DNA of 64,000 nt, taken from assembly GCA_949291945.1 (NCBI GenBank), contig CASEXH010000016.1, forward strand, positions 88,178 through 152,177, given 5' to 3'. Origin of the DNA: an uncultured Bacillota bacterium (GTDB lineage Bacteria; Bacillota; Clostridia; Lachnospirales; Lachnospiraceae). Shown here piece by piece: positions 54,376 to 63,909 of the stretch. The stretch's first letter is position 1; each line of letters starts with the position of its first letter. The translations under genes were made by a program, and so were the position numbers. The notes below the pieces were generated by a model. The model had not been told where the DNA came from. It searched no databases and saw only the letters and a list, made by a program, of their open reading frames with translations.

Positions 54376-55331
54376 ACCCTTTCTGCAGCATCTTTCAGCA
54401 CTTTTGCAATATCTCCCTTAATGACCATTCCCTTTTTCTCTATGTCTTTGGGCAGAAAATCATATTGGTTATTCACTGCAATGTACCGGGCCTTTGGAAA
54501 ACTCAGGGTCAGGTTCCAGAAGGGTTCCTGGATAAACATAGGAGTCAGACGCCCAACGCCCAGCTCCAGGAAAAGTATTTTTTCATCTTTATGTTCCAAA
54601 ACATAACGGGAAACCTTTTCATACTGTTCCTCATACTTTTTCCCCTGAAGGAAATTTCCGTATCCCCGGACCCAGGGGAAGGCTTCACCGCCGCAGTGGG
54701 AACACCGTGGAATCCATTCTGTGGGAACAGCAGTACCTTCTCCCATGGCTTTTATCATCTTACTTACCGGCTTCACCGCATCCCAGGTTTTATCTGTGCA
54801 GCAGTCCGCACACTGAAAAAAGCGGTGATCTCCCTGGATTTCCGCTACTTTTTCCTCTGGATAGAGTTTTATGAACTGGGTATCCTGATTGGTGGTGATG
54901 ACAAAAAAATCTTTTCCCTTCAGAAGGCTGTCCAGATCTCTGTAGGGCTCCCGGATTTCAGCTGTCTGAGTGGTATGGAGAAAGGTGGCAAGATAACCCC
55001 AGAACTCCTCTCGGTTGTCCCATCGTCGCATCATGCCGTCAAAAGCTCCTTTAAAATGGTATTTTTCCGCAAATTTTCCGAAATATTTTCGGTAGGAGGC
55101 ATTGTCCTCATAATAAAAATCACCGCCGCCTGCCGCAGACAGCCCTGAAGCGCCGCCTATCAGGATGCACTCTGCTTCTTCTATTTCCTTCACCAGACAC
55201 GCAATCTGTTCTTCATAGGGAAGGGCAGGTTTTTCTGATAATGCATAAGGTGTTTTCCCCGCTGCATACAGACTGTAATATCTGGAATAATTCATCTGTG
55301 TCTGCATTACAAGTTTTTCATAAAAACTCAT
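54363..55331 (-). CDS. Sir2-family protein 2, class M (SirTM)-like active site
   Basis: ~322 aa. An N-terminal helical extension (YEKLVMQTQMNYSRYYSLYAAGK) precedes the Rossmann domain CILIGGASGLSAAGGGDFYY. FVITTNQDTQF carries Asn148, and Gln166 in AEIQGDHRFFQC sits at the catalytic His position, the substitution that characterises the ADP-ribosylating class M sirtuins. A Zn ribbon follows (CADCC ... PRCSHCGG). Unlike described SirTM operons there is no macrodomain, GcvH-L or lipoate ligase gene here. The ATG at 55331 follows GGGAGAAG. First gene of the six-gene operon. Confidence 0.78.
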   Translation of the reverse strand: MSFYEKLVMQTQMNYSRYYSLYAAGKTPYALSEKPALPYEEQIACLVKEIEEAECILIGGASGLSAAGGGDFYYEDNASYRKYFGKFAEKYHFKGAFDGMMRRWDNREEFWGYLATFLHTTQTAEIREPYRDLDSLLKGKDFFVITTNQDTQFIKLYPEEKVAEIQGDHRFFQCADCCTDKTWDAVKPVSKMIKAMGEGTAVPTEWIPRCSHCGGEAFPWVRGYGNFLQGKKYEEQYEKVSRYVLEHKDEKILFLELGVGRLTPMFIQEPFWNLTLSFPKARYIAVNNQYDFLPKDIEKKGMVIKGDIAKVLKDAAERVCKK

Positions 55332-55366
55332 GATTTCTTCTCCCATCTGCTTTGTTGTAATTTTTA

Positions 55367-55435
55367 TTCTAACATCATTACCTTAACATAGGGTTGCACA
55401 TCTGTCAATATGCTGTTATAATTAAATTAACATTA
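55367..55435 (+). promoter_or_regulatory. Duplicated regulatory module, copy 2 (drives rrf2 and CGGC2)
   Basis: TAACAT repeats at 55370-55375 and 55384-55389, then TTGCAC (55394-55399), 17-bp spacer, TATAAT (55417-55422). Near-identical to 39017-39085 at a constant offset of 16350 bp. The sirtuin operon starts divergently from its left edge, so the module may serve both directions. Confidence 0.75.
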
Positions 55436-55450
55436 GAGGAGGAAATCACT

Positions 55451-55912
55451 ATGAAATATTCCACAAAAGTCAGTGACGCCGTTCATATCCTGGCTTTTAT
55501 CCAGTTAAATCCCACCGGTTCCCTTTCCAGCGGCAGCATTGCAGAAAGTATACGGACCAATCCCGGGTGTGTTCGCCAGCTTATGTCTGCCCTTCGCAGA
55601 TCCGGGCTTTTGTCCAGTGTCCAGGGCCATCCCCGGCCTTCACTGACCCGGAAACCTTCCGCCATTACTTTATTGGATATCTATAAAGCGGTAGAAGGCA
55701 ATAAGCCCCTGCTCCATCTGGATACCCACACAAATCCCGAATGCGGAGTGGGAATTTACATCCAATTGTCCCTTCAGGATTACTTTGACCAGGTGCAAAG
55801 GACCGCTGAAAATGAAATGCGGCAGATCACATTACAGAATATTCTGGACCGTTATCAGGAAAAGGTTTCTCATTTGAGCCAAAGCCCAGCTGTAATTTCA
55901 GATAAAAGGTAA
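55451..55912 (+). CDS. Rrf2-family transcriptional regulator
   Basis: 153 aa starting MKYSTKVSDAVHILAFI after AGAGGAGG. Winged helix: LSSGSIAESIRTNPGCVRQLMSALRRSGLL, then the family wing SVQGHPRPSLTRKPSAITLLDIYKAV. The three clustered cysteines of IscR/NsrR [Fe-S] sensors are missing: only one Cys in the helix (PGCVRQ) and one in NPECGVG are seen, so it may sense redox by another route. It is co-transcribed with CGGC2 and divergent from the sirtuin operon. Confidence 0.86.
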   Translation: MKYSTKVSDAVHILAFIQLNPTGSLSSGSIAESIRTNPGCVRQLMSALRRSGLLSSVQGHPRPSLTRKPSAITLLDIYKAVEGNKPLLHLDTHTNPECGVGIYIQLSLQDYFDQVQRTAENEMRQITLQNILDRYQEKVSHLSQSPAVISDKR

Positions 55913-55947
55913 CCAATTATTAAAAAATCAATTAGGAGGAAAATGAA

Positions 55948-56280
55948 ATGAAGGTAGGAATCATACGTTGTATGCAGACGGAAGATTACTGTCCCGGAAC
56001 CACAGACTTTAAAGCCATCCGGGAAAAGACAGGGGTTTTCGAAGGGGTAGAGGAAGAGATCGAACTGATCGGCTTTATCAACTGCGGCGGATGTCCGGGG
56101 AAAAAGGTTTCTCTCCGCATAAGAGAATTGATACGAAGAGGGGCTGATACGATAGCTTTTGCTTCCTGTATACAGAAAGGAACGCCCATCGGTTATCCCT
56201 GCCCTTTCGCAAAACGAATGAGAGATCTGGCAGAAAAAGAAACAAAAGGGGAAATACAGATACTGGATCATACACATTAA
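55948..56280 (+). CDS. CGGC-domain protein 2
   Basis: 110 aa, near-duplicate of the protein at 39162 (10 differences by my count), with all cysteines conserved including NCGGCPGKK. The DNA of the two genes is less similar than the shared promoter modules, with many silent changes, so the duplication is not brand new and the promoter is under selection or has been converted. AGGAGG precedes the ATG. Confidence 0.85.
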   Translation: MKVGIIRCMQTEDYCPGTTDFKAIREKTGVFEGVEEEIELIGFINCGGCPGKKVSLRIRELIRRGADTIAFASCIQKGTPIGYPCPFAKRMRDLAEKETKGEIQILDHTH

Positions 56281-56282
56281 AG

Positions 56283-56335
56283 AGCAAGCGCCTGGAGGTT
56301 TTGCAATCTTTTGCAGTATTTCCAGGCTTTTTGCT
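56283..56335 (+). terminator. Terminator after CGGC2
   Basis: GCCTGGA (56290-56296) pairs with TCCAGGC (56321-56327), an outer AGCAA/TTGCT pair extends it, and five T follow. Confidence 0.7.
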
Positions 56336-56388
56336 TGATTTTTCAGAACAGTTTGTCTGTTATGATGATAACAATTTTTTTATATTCT

Positions 56389-57585
56389 CTAATGAGCTGT
56401 CTTTTTTGTAAGCAGCTCATGCATGACAGCCATAAGCACAAGCAGCGCCATCATATACACTGGAAAGAGCGTAATACTGATATGATTGGCGATCAGCCCG
56501 AACAGAGGCGGCATAAGGCAGGTGCCCACATAGGCGCTGGCCATCTGTACGCCAATGATGGCCTGTGACCGATCCGCCCCGAAATGCTCCGGCGTAGAGT
56601 GGATAATACAGGGATATACCGGGGCACAGCCCAGTCCGATAAGGATCAGCCCGGCAAGAGCTATCACATTCGGCCCGGGAAGAAGCATAACAAGAATACC
56701 TGCGAAAATAATTACCTGTCCCAGACGGATCATCTGCACATCATTGAGCTTCATAGTAATAAAGCCGCTGACTGCACGGCCTGCAGTAATGCCGATAAAA
56801 AACATTCCGGCAAAACGTGCAGCTGTTTCCGCAGGTATCCCTTTAAATAAATGGAGATAGCTGCTGGCCCACAGCCCTGCTGTCTGTTCAATGGCGCAGT
56901 AACAGAAGAAACAGAGCATAACTTCCTTTGCTCCTGGAATCTTTATGATCTGCGCCAGAGAAAGGGCGGATTCCTGTATCTCTGCCTCTTTTTCTCTGTC
57001 TATTGTTCCCTCTTCTTTTTCGGAAAAACTTCTGCTGCCCCGTTTTTTCCATAAAGGCAGGCTGAAAATAAGAACGGCGGTCAGAAGAATCTGGAGGATC
57101 CCCACGCAAAGGTAGCCGAAATTCCATGTCCTGCCTCCGGACAGGGCAAATCCCATGATATATGGTCCCACCGTAGCGCCCACACCCCACATACAGTGAA
57201 GCCAGCTCATGTGGTGGCTCTCATAGTGGAGAGCAACATAGTTATTCAGAGCAGCGTCTACACTCCCTGCCCCAAGCCCATAGGGAATCGACCACAGGCA
57301 GAGCATCCAGAAGGAACTGGAGAAAGAAAAGCCTAAAAGAGCGGCGGCTGTCATAGCTACGCTAATCGCCGTCACTTTCCCCGTTCCCAGCTTCTTTGTC
57401 AGACGGTCACTCTGGAGACTGGATACGATAGTCCCCAGGGAAATGATTATGGAAATGATCCCGGCATAGGAAACAGGAACATGAAATTCCGTATACATTG
57501 TAGGCCATGCGGAGCCAAGGAGACCGTCCGGAAGGCCGAGACTGATAAAAGCAAGATATATGATCGCAAGTAATAAGTGTGTCAT
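56389..57585 (-). CDS. Major facilitator superfamily transporter (FucP-like)
   Basis: 398 aa, twelve membrane segments. Typical stretches are LGLPDGLLGSAWPTMY in helix 1, SDRLTKKLGTGKV in the cytoplasmic A-motif loop and FAGMFFIGITAGRAVSGFI in the second half. The LPDGLLG start is common in sugar/H+-type or peptide-export MFS members of Clostridia. Substrate unknown. AAAGGAG precedes the ATG; it converges with CGGC2. Confidence 0.85.
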   Translation of the reverse strand: MTHLLLAIIYLAFISLGLPDGLLGSAWPTMYTEFHVPVSYAGIISIIISLGTIVSSLQSDRLTKKLGTGKVTAISVAMTAAALLGFSFSSSFWMLCLWSIPYGLGAGSVDAALNNYVALHYESHHMSWLHCMWGVGATVGPYIMGFALSGGRTWNFGYLCVGILQILLTAVLIFSLPLWKKRGSRSFSEKEEGTIDREKEAEIQESALSLAQIIKIPGAKEVMLCFFCYCAIEQTAGLWASSYLHLFKGIPAETAARFAGMFFIGITAGRAVSGFITMKLNDVQMIRLGQVIIFAGILVMLLPGPNVIALAGLILIGLGCAPVYPCIIHSTPEHFGADRSQAIIGVQMASAYVGTCLMPPLFGLIANHISITLFPVYMMALLVLMAVMHELLTKKTAH

Positions 57586-57611
57586 CTTATGATTCTCCTT
57601 TTATGTAGCTG

Positions 57612-58670
57612 TTATTCTATGAACAGAGATATTCCCGAAAACATCTTATGCAGCTTATACTCATCAAAGGGACGATATTCCGCAATGGTGAAACCGGCAA
57701 CATCTGCATTTTTTGTGATGAGACCTAACACCTCTGTCAGCTTTTCTATAGTCATCTTTCCGCCGCCGGAGCCGTCTCCCGTTAATTCCGGATCAGCAAA
57801 GTAGGTGGAGTGGAAGAAATGCTCATCCAGCACATCAACATCCAAATGCACCAGAATGTGTTCAAACTTTTTTACAAACTCCAAAATTTCATGATCCGGC
57901 ACAAAAGTCTCTTCCTGCACCTTATAATCCACTCCAATATCATTCAGAAACTCCCCTATGGTAATGATCCTGTCCGGTTTCTCCCCCTCGATTTTCTTTG
58001 CAGCGTCTTCAATCCCGGCAAGTACTTCTTCTCTGGCGTAAATCCCTTCTTCAACCTCTTTTTCTTTATGATCCGGCGGGGCAATGTCGACCTTCACAAG
58101 AGGCTGCCGTTCATTTTGAGGCAATATGTGGGTAAGAAGATGTGCGCCAAAATAATAGGCCTCTAATCCCCCGCTGACATGATCCGGATAAAGCAAACGT
58201 ATGGTTTTCATAGTCTCCAAGGATTTCTCAGTACGGCTCATATATAAAAGCGGATAAGGATTTCCCTGTTCATCCAGTTCTGTCCTTTTATAAACACGAA
58301 AACCCATATGTTCATAGAATCCTTTTGCCTGGGGGTTCTGTTCATTAACAGCCAGCCGTTCAACGGCATAGTTTTCAATCCCATATCGGAGCAGACGTTT
58401 TCCCAGTCCTTTTCCCCTCTCCTCCGGTGCAACAAACAGCATTTCCAGGAAACCGTCCTCAATTCCCATAAAAGCTTTCGGACATCCTGCTTCATCCTCT
58501 GCGATCACCAGATGTTCAACACTTTTTAATGCCTGGGGAACGTATTCTTTGATATTCTTGATCTCTCTGTCTGACAGAAACAGATGGGTAGCTTTCACAG
58601 AGCCTTCCCATACCTCCAGAAGACAGTTTATCAACTCTGATATCCTGTTTTTTACTTCTATGATTTTCAT
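57612..58670 (-). CDS. GNAT acetyltransferase fused to an internally deleted arginase-family domain
   Basis: ~352 aa. Residues ~1-150 are a GNAT N-acetyltransferase with the acetyl-CoA loop APEERGKGLGKRLLRYG and the AKGFYEHMGFRVYKR end motif. Residues ~157-352 resemble the arginase/agmatinase family: PDHVSGGLEAYYFGAHLL, then RIITIG, where family members continue with GGNCL and the Mn-binding H/DAHxD segments; here the sequence jumps to EFLNDIGVD. The second metal motif VHLDVDVLD and the conserved end are kept. About 70-90 residues carrying half the metal ligands seem lost in frame, so the hydrolase half is probably inactive. Start at 58670 after AGGAGG. Confidence 0.75.
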   Translation of the reverse strand: MKIIEVKNRISELINCLLEVWEGSVKATHLFLSDREIKNIKEYVPQALKSVEHLVIAEDEAGCPKAFMGIEDGFLEMLFVAPEERGKGLGKRLLRYGIENYAVERLAVNEQNPQAKGFYEHMGFRVYKRTELDEQGNPYPLLYMSRTEKSLETMKTIRLLYPDHVSGGLEAYYFGAHLLTHILPQNERQPLVKVDIAPPDHKEKEVEEGIYAREEVLAGIEDAAKKIEGEKPDRIITIGEFLNDIGVDYKVQEETFVPDHEILEFVKKFEHILVHLDVDVLDEHFFHSTYFADPELTGDGSGGGKMTIEKLTEVLGLITKNADVAGFTIAEYRPFDEYKLHKMFSGISLFIE

Positions 58671-58752
58671 AAATTCCTCCTGTTTTTCAAACTGATATCG
58701 CACAGGTAAGAGTATACCAGATTTAACAAGAAAAAACGAGCTAAAAATCATG

Positions 58753-58799
58753 AAAGCCAGAGGTCCACACAGGATTTATGTGCAGAACCCTCTGGCTTT
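58753..58799. terminator. Bidirectional-looking terminator between GtrA-2 and the GNAT fusion
   Basis: AAAGCCAGAGG (58753-58763) pairs with CCTCTGGCTTT (58789-58799); T-rich ends are present on both strands. Confidence 0.65.
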
Positions 58800-58852
58800 T
58801 TCGTTCACATTCGGCCAAACAGCATTTTCGCCGTTCCGGCACTCTATGCTTC

Positions 58853-59512
58853 TCACGCTTTATGTTTTGCTTCTCCTTCCGGAAAGATAATTTTAAATAC
58901 AAAGAAAAAGATCACCATGGACACGCCGCCTGTAATGATTGTCACAAGGATATTATAGACAGCCGGAGCCACATATGCCGCCGCAATGGGCATCCACAGG
59001 TTGTTGAAGGCATTGCAGACCAGGGATATCACAATCCAGGCAATGAAATACCACATAGCCTGATAGGCCACATTGCCGTGGCTCTTAAAGGTAATGTTCC
59101 TCTGCAATGGAAAATTGATGCACTGTGCCACAAAGGAGCCTACCTCATAACTGATAAAATACCCCAGACCGCCGCCGATCAGCACGGCTCCTGCATCGTC
59201 ATACAGGACATTATATCCCAGCAGGCTCCATGTAAACTCCACGCCAAAAATATCCATATGTACCTGGGGCCACATAAATTCTGTACCTGCCAGTCCTTCC
59301 CCCAGCAAAGCCGGCATAAAGGTAAAAAACAGATACTGGATGATCGTCACACCCATGCTGAAGACGAAGAAATAAAAAATCTGATACAACCATTTTGCCA
59401 GTTTCGGATACTTCTTTTCGAAATTTCCCCATGCCTTTGCCAGGCCCTGGGATGCAGGTGCTTTTTCCTGCTGTTTATTTTCATCTGCCTTTATATGTTC
59501 TCTATTTGCCAT
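58853..59512 (-). CDS. GtrA-like membrane protein (cassette B)
   Basis: 219 aa, close homologue of the protein at 29787: both share KYPKLAKWLYQIFYFFVFSMGVT (HPKLAK in A), the GGGLGYFISYEVGSFVAQCINFP block and the C-terminal FFFVFKIIFPEGE. The N-terminal tails differ. GGAGG lies five bases before the ATG. It is the only reading frame of cassette B that is still intact. Confidence 0.7.
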   Translation of the reverse strand: MANREHIKADENKQQEKAPASQGLAKAWGNFEKKYPKLAKWLYQIFYFFVFSMGVTIIQYLFFTFMPALLGEGLAGTEFMWPQVHMDIFGVEFTWSLLGYNVLYDDAGAVLIGGGLGYFISYEVGSFVAQCINFPLQRNITFKSHGNVAYQAMWYFIAWIVISLVCNAFNNLWMPIAAAYVAPAVYNILVTIITGGVSMVIFFFVFKIIFPEGEAKHKA

Positions 59513-59589
59513 ATTTACCTCCTTCTGCAGCCGGTCCTCTCCTGCTTTCTGTCCCGGGCCGGCTGCTCCTTAATGTCTGAAGCAATTTT

Positions 59590-62014
59590 TTATTTTCCGG
59601 AAATCCGCTTTACATATTTTCGGTTCTGCCGCTGATTGCGGAAGAAACCTGCGATGGTATGCCCAAGTCCCCGGAACAGATGACCGTTTACCATAGTCAC
59701 GATTCCTTCCACCATCTCCATGCTTACCATGCCGCCGGTCATCTTGGCGATGGCACGGAAAGGCATGTTATAGATAAAAAGAATATTCAGATCCGGCTTG
59801 CCTGCATCCTCACTTTTCTTTTTCATCTGGGTCAGCTTCTTGTAGACAAACCGTGCCGCAGGGCTCTTCGCATAGTACATCTGACAGATCGCATCATTAA
59901 CGGTAAGGTCCCCGTTCCATTTTCCGCTGGGGATGGGATATCCCAGAAGTTCTTGAAATTCCTGATCCTCCACCTGTCCTATGAGTCCGGAATAATAGGA
60001 GGGCATCCGGTTGGTATAATAAGGATAGGTATCTGTTGTTCCCTCTATCTCTGTTTCTGTACGGAGCCGGATATCGAGACGGCTTGCCCCGATCATAATG
60101 GTATAAGTTCCTCCCTCTGTTTCCCACTGATCCGTCCGCACATTCCAATACCGAAAGGTCTTATCGTCAAAGGGGATATGTACCCTCCGGCTCTCTCCGG
60201 CTTTTAAGAAAACTTTTTGGAAACCTTTCAGTTCTTTTGCCGGGCGAAAAACCTTTCCATCTTTCATCCCTATATAAAGCTGCGCCACCTCGGCTCCGTC
60301 CCGGTTTCCGGTATTCGTCAATGTAAATTCTGCGCCCTCCGGATTCACAGTCAGATCACGATACTGAAATTCTGTGTAGGATAATCCGAATCCGAAGGGA
60401 TAGAGCACACGTACCTTTGCTGTATCATAATAGCGGTATCCTACATAGAGTGCTTCCCTGTACTCAGAATTTCTTTCCTCGCTGGGGAAATATTTAAACG
60501 CCGGGGTATCCTCATAGCGGACCGGATAGGTTTCATTCAGTCTTCCCGAAGGATTGACTTTTCCGGTAATGATATCCAGCATGGCTCCCGCTCCTGCCTG
60601 ACCGTAGAGATATCCATGGAGCAGTGCCTTTAGGCTGGTATGCCAGGGCATCTCCACAACTGCACCGGCGCTTAAAATCCCTACAATATTTTCATTCACC
60701 CGAGCCATTGCTTCCAGCAAAGTGATCTGATTCTGAGGGATACGCATATGGGTGCGGTCAACACCTTCCGATTCACTCAGCTCATCCAGTCCGAAGCAAT
60801 ACAGTACCACATCCACAGACTGGGCCAGATCCACCGCCTCTTTCTCCAGCACTGTATCCACTTCGCCGTCCCGTTTATAACCTCTTGCCATTCCCACCAC
60901 AGTCAGATCATACCCGCCGATCAGCTCTGACATCTTATCCAGTTTTATAGTATTAACCATGGAAGATCCTGCCCCCTGATACCGTGGCTCAAAGGCAAAA
61001 TCCCCGATCAAAGCTACGTGGGTACCTGGTTTCAGAGGAAGGATATCCTCCTGGTTTTTCAGAAGCACGGCACTCTGGGCTGCGGCTTTCTTTGCCAGGG
61101 CGTGGTGGGCCTCTTTGTCAAATTCTGAGGGCTTTTCCTCCTGTCCGCCGGTGAGAGTCAGCACCGCAACAAGAAGCCGGTCCACACAGGCGTCTACGGC
61201 CTCCTCCGGAATCCTATTTTCCTATACTGCCTTTACAATCTGCCGGGCAGAGTCCATACCGGGAGTAGGCATCTCCAGATCCGACCCTGCTGCCACACCT
61301 TTTACATGGTCATTGGAACCGCCCCAATCTGTGATCACAATCCCCTCATACCCCCACTCCTCCCGAAGAATATCCTTAAGCAGATGTGTATTCTCATTAG
61401 AATAGGTTCCGTTCACCTGATTGTAACTGGTCATGAGAGCCTTGGCTCCCCCCCTCTTTAACAGCGATCTCAAAGCCTGTCAGATAAATCTCCCTCAGAG
61501 TTCTCTCGTCAACCACTGCATTCATAGCCATTCTTCGAAGTTCCTGGCTGTTCACTGCAAAATGCTTCGGACAGGCATACTTGCCCTTGCTCTGGATCCC
61601 CCGGACATAACCTGCAGCCATCTTTCCTGCAAGATAAGGGTCTTCAGAGAAATATTCAAAATTGCGGCCGCACAAGGGACTCCTCTTAATGTTCAGCCCC
61701 GGGCCTAAAACCACATGCACATCCTGTACCCTTGCTTCCTCCCCAAGGGCTCTTCCGATCTCTTCCCCCAGGGCCGGATCCCAGCTATTGGCCATAGTTG
61801 CCGCCGTAGGAAAACAGGTGGCAGGAAGGGAAGGATTCAGTCCCAGATGGTCCCCTGCCCCTGCCTGCTTACGGATACCGTGAGGCCCGTCGGAACAGTA
61901 CATAGACGGGATACCCAGACGTTCAAAATCCCAGGTCTGCCACTCACCTTTTCCGCTTAGAAAGGCTACCTTTTCCTCTAATGTCATCTTCTTGATCATT
62001 TCCTCATGTTTCAT
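59590..62014 (-). pseudogene. Glycoside hydrolase family 3 (cassette B), frameshift plus amber codon
   Basis: Homologue of the intact GH3 at 30454 over its whole length, including the C-terminal tail (MPFRAIAKMTGGMVSMEMV). Two lesions break it. First, a G7 run on the minus strand (61448-61454) shifts the frame within EIAVKEG; six G would restore GGAKALMTSYNQ. Second, TAG at 61222-61224 replaces the Gln of cassette A (IVEAVQEGKLPE there, IVKAV-stop-ENRIPE here). The nucleophile block EGIVITDWGGSND lies between the lesions. The start at 62014 follows GAGGTG. No complete enzyme can be made. Confidence 0.85.
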
Positions 62015-62106
62015 CTTACACCTCATATTTTTCTGTATCTGTTCTGAAAAAGGCAGGCTTTTGGTTTCTCCCGCCAAAGCCTGCCCTTGTACCCTGAATT
62101 TGGTTT

Positions 62107-63909
62107 TTATTTTGTTTCTGATGCCTTTTTGGTCACAGCAGCCCCTTTGCGTTTCTTATATACGCTGCGTACACGGAATACCTCATAGAGAATAATAAGT
62201 ACTGCAATCACTATATCGGCGGCAGCCAGCACGATCTGGTACATAAGGGGTCCGGTCTGGATATTTTCCGGTTCATAGGCCCGGCTGTTTACAACCGTAT
62301 AACAGATCCGGTGACATGCTTCTCTCATATGTTGTACAGTAGTTGCAGAGCTGGTATCGCTTACGCTTGCGTCTGTAAGCCCGCTCACATAATTGGAGCC
62401 TGTATCATAAGCTGCAAGACAGGTGCTTCCGCCGTTATAAATGGATCTTGTTGCATCCATATAACCGAAGTTTGCAAAATAATCGGTCACTACGAATCCC
62501 TCAAATCCCCACTCATCTCGGAGTACGGTCTCAAGGAGCGGACTGCATGCTCCTGCCCACTGAGAACCGATGTAGTCATAGGAAGACATAACTGCCTGTG
62601 CGTTTCCTTCTTTTACGCAGATCTCAAAAGGTTTCAGATAAAGTTCACGTATTGCCTGTTCATTAGACCATGTGGTGAGCATTTCCCATCGATTGGTCTC
62701 CTGATCGTTCAGTGCAAAATGCTTGATGTATGCATATACGCCGTGCTCCGAAGCTCCCTGGACTGCCTGGGAGGCAATTTTTCCTGAAAGCAGTCCGTCT
62801 TCTGAATAATACTCAAAATTACGTCCTGCAAATGCGCTTCTGTGGATATTCATAGCCGGCGCATACCATCCGGATACATTCATCTCATCCGCCATCTCGC
62901 CGATGCTCTGTCCGAAAGCACGTGCAATATCTTCATTAAATGTATTTGCGATCATGACCCCGCATGGGAAACCGATGGAACCCACTCCTGTAAAGTTATT
63001 GTTGATGGACGCCGGTCCGTCGCAGTCTGTGGTCGTCACTTTTCCAATACTTTCTGCAGCTGCTGTCTGATAACCTCCCAGAGCAATCATTGTATTCATC
63101 TCATCAATGGTAAGCTGATCCAGAAGAGGTTCCCACTGTTCATCATCATAGGCAAGTCCTCTCATATCAGCAAGTGTAAGCCCGTTATCTGCCCCTGTAG
63201 CAGGCATCTGGGCATCCGGATCTTCCTCTGGTTCCCAGTTGGAGTTATTTGTAAACAGTGCCTTGTCATCTTCCGGCATGCTGTAGGTGGCCGGTGCTGC
63301 CGTTGCTTCTTCATAATTTGCAAATCCATCTGCACGGGACAGATATTCAATCTCTCCTTCTGCAAAATCAAACTGATTTGTGGCTGTTATCAGATCTGTG
63401 GAACGAGAGTTGTCACCGTCATAGGTCACCGTCTCATCCACTGTATAGGTACGTGTATCCACAACCGTATGGGAGTCTGTTCTCAGGCTGATCTCATAAT
63501 CTCCGGCTTCAAGAACGTATGCCTGTGCATTCTGATAATCATAAGATACCATATCTTCTATACGGAATGTCAGCGTCAGTGTCTGTGATGCTCCCGGCTC
63601 AAGGAGATCTGTTTTATCAAAAGCCGCCAGATTTACAGATGCTTTCTCAATACCGCCGTTGGTATAGGGCGGTGTATAATAGAGTTCTACATCATCTTTG
63701 CCTGCTGTCTCTCCCGTATTTGTTACAGTGACATCTACAGAAATTGTATCATCTGTCACTGTCAGATCACCCATCTCCTGGGTGAAGGTGGTGTAAGAAA
63801 GACCATAGCCAAAGGGGTATACTACAGATTCATCATAGTTGATCAGTCCTTCTTCTGCCGCAGTCTCATAGAATCGGTAGCCCACATAGATACCCTCTAC
63901 ATAATTTAA
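62107..63909 (-). pseudogene. Circularly permuted GH3 (cassette B), 5' part lost at an insertion junction
   Basis: C-terminal ~595 residues of a permuted GH3 homologous to the one at 32973: NYVEGIYVGYRFYETAAEEG, FnIII-like region (VVYPFGYGLSYTTFTQEMGDL), TIM barrel with RNFEYYSEDGLLSGKIAS and nucleophile EGFVVTDYFANFG, and a C-terminal membrane helix (MYQIVLAAADIVIAVLIILYEVF). Upstream of NYVEG the homology stops abruptly near 63910 and is replaced by unrelated AT-rich DNA. The missing N-terminal half may continue beyond the window on the far side of the insertion. Confidence 0.8.

Noticed and set aside
34935..61224. Reassignment of TAG/TAA to glutamine as the reason for the in-frame stops
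   Set aside because: Most intact genes here end at TAA or TAG exactly where their families end, so the stops work as stops; mutation or sequence error is simpler.
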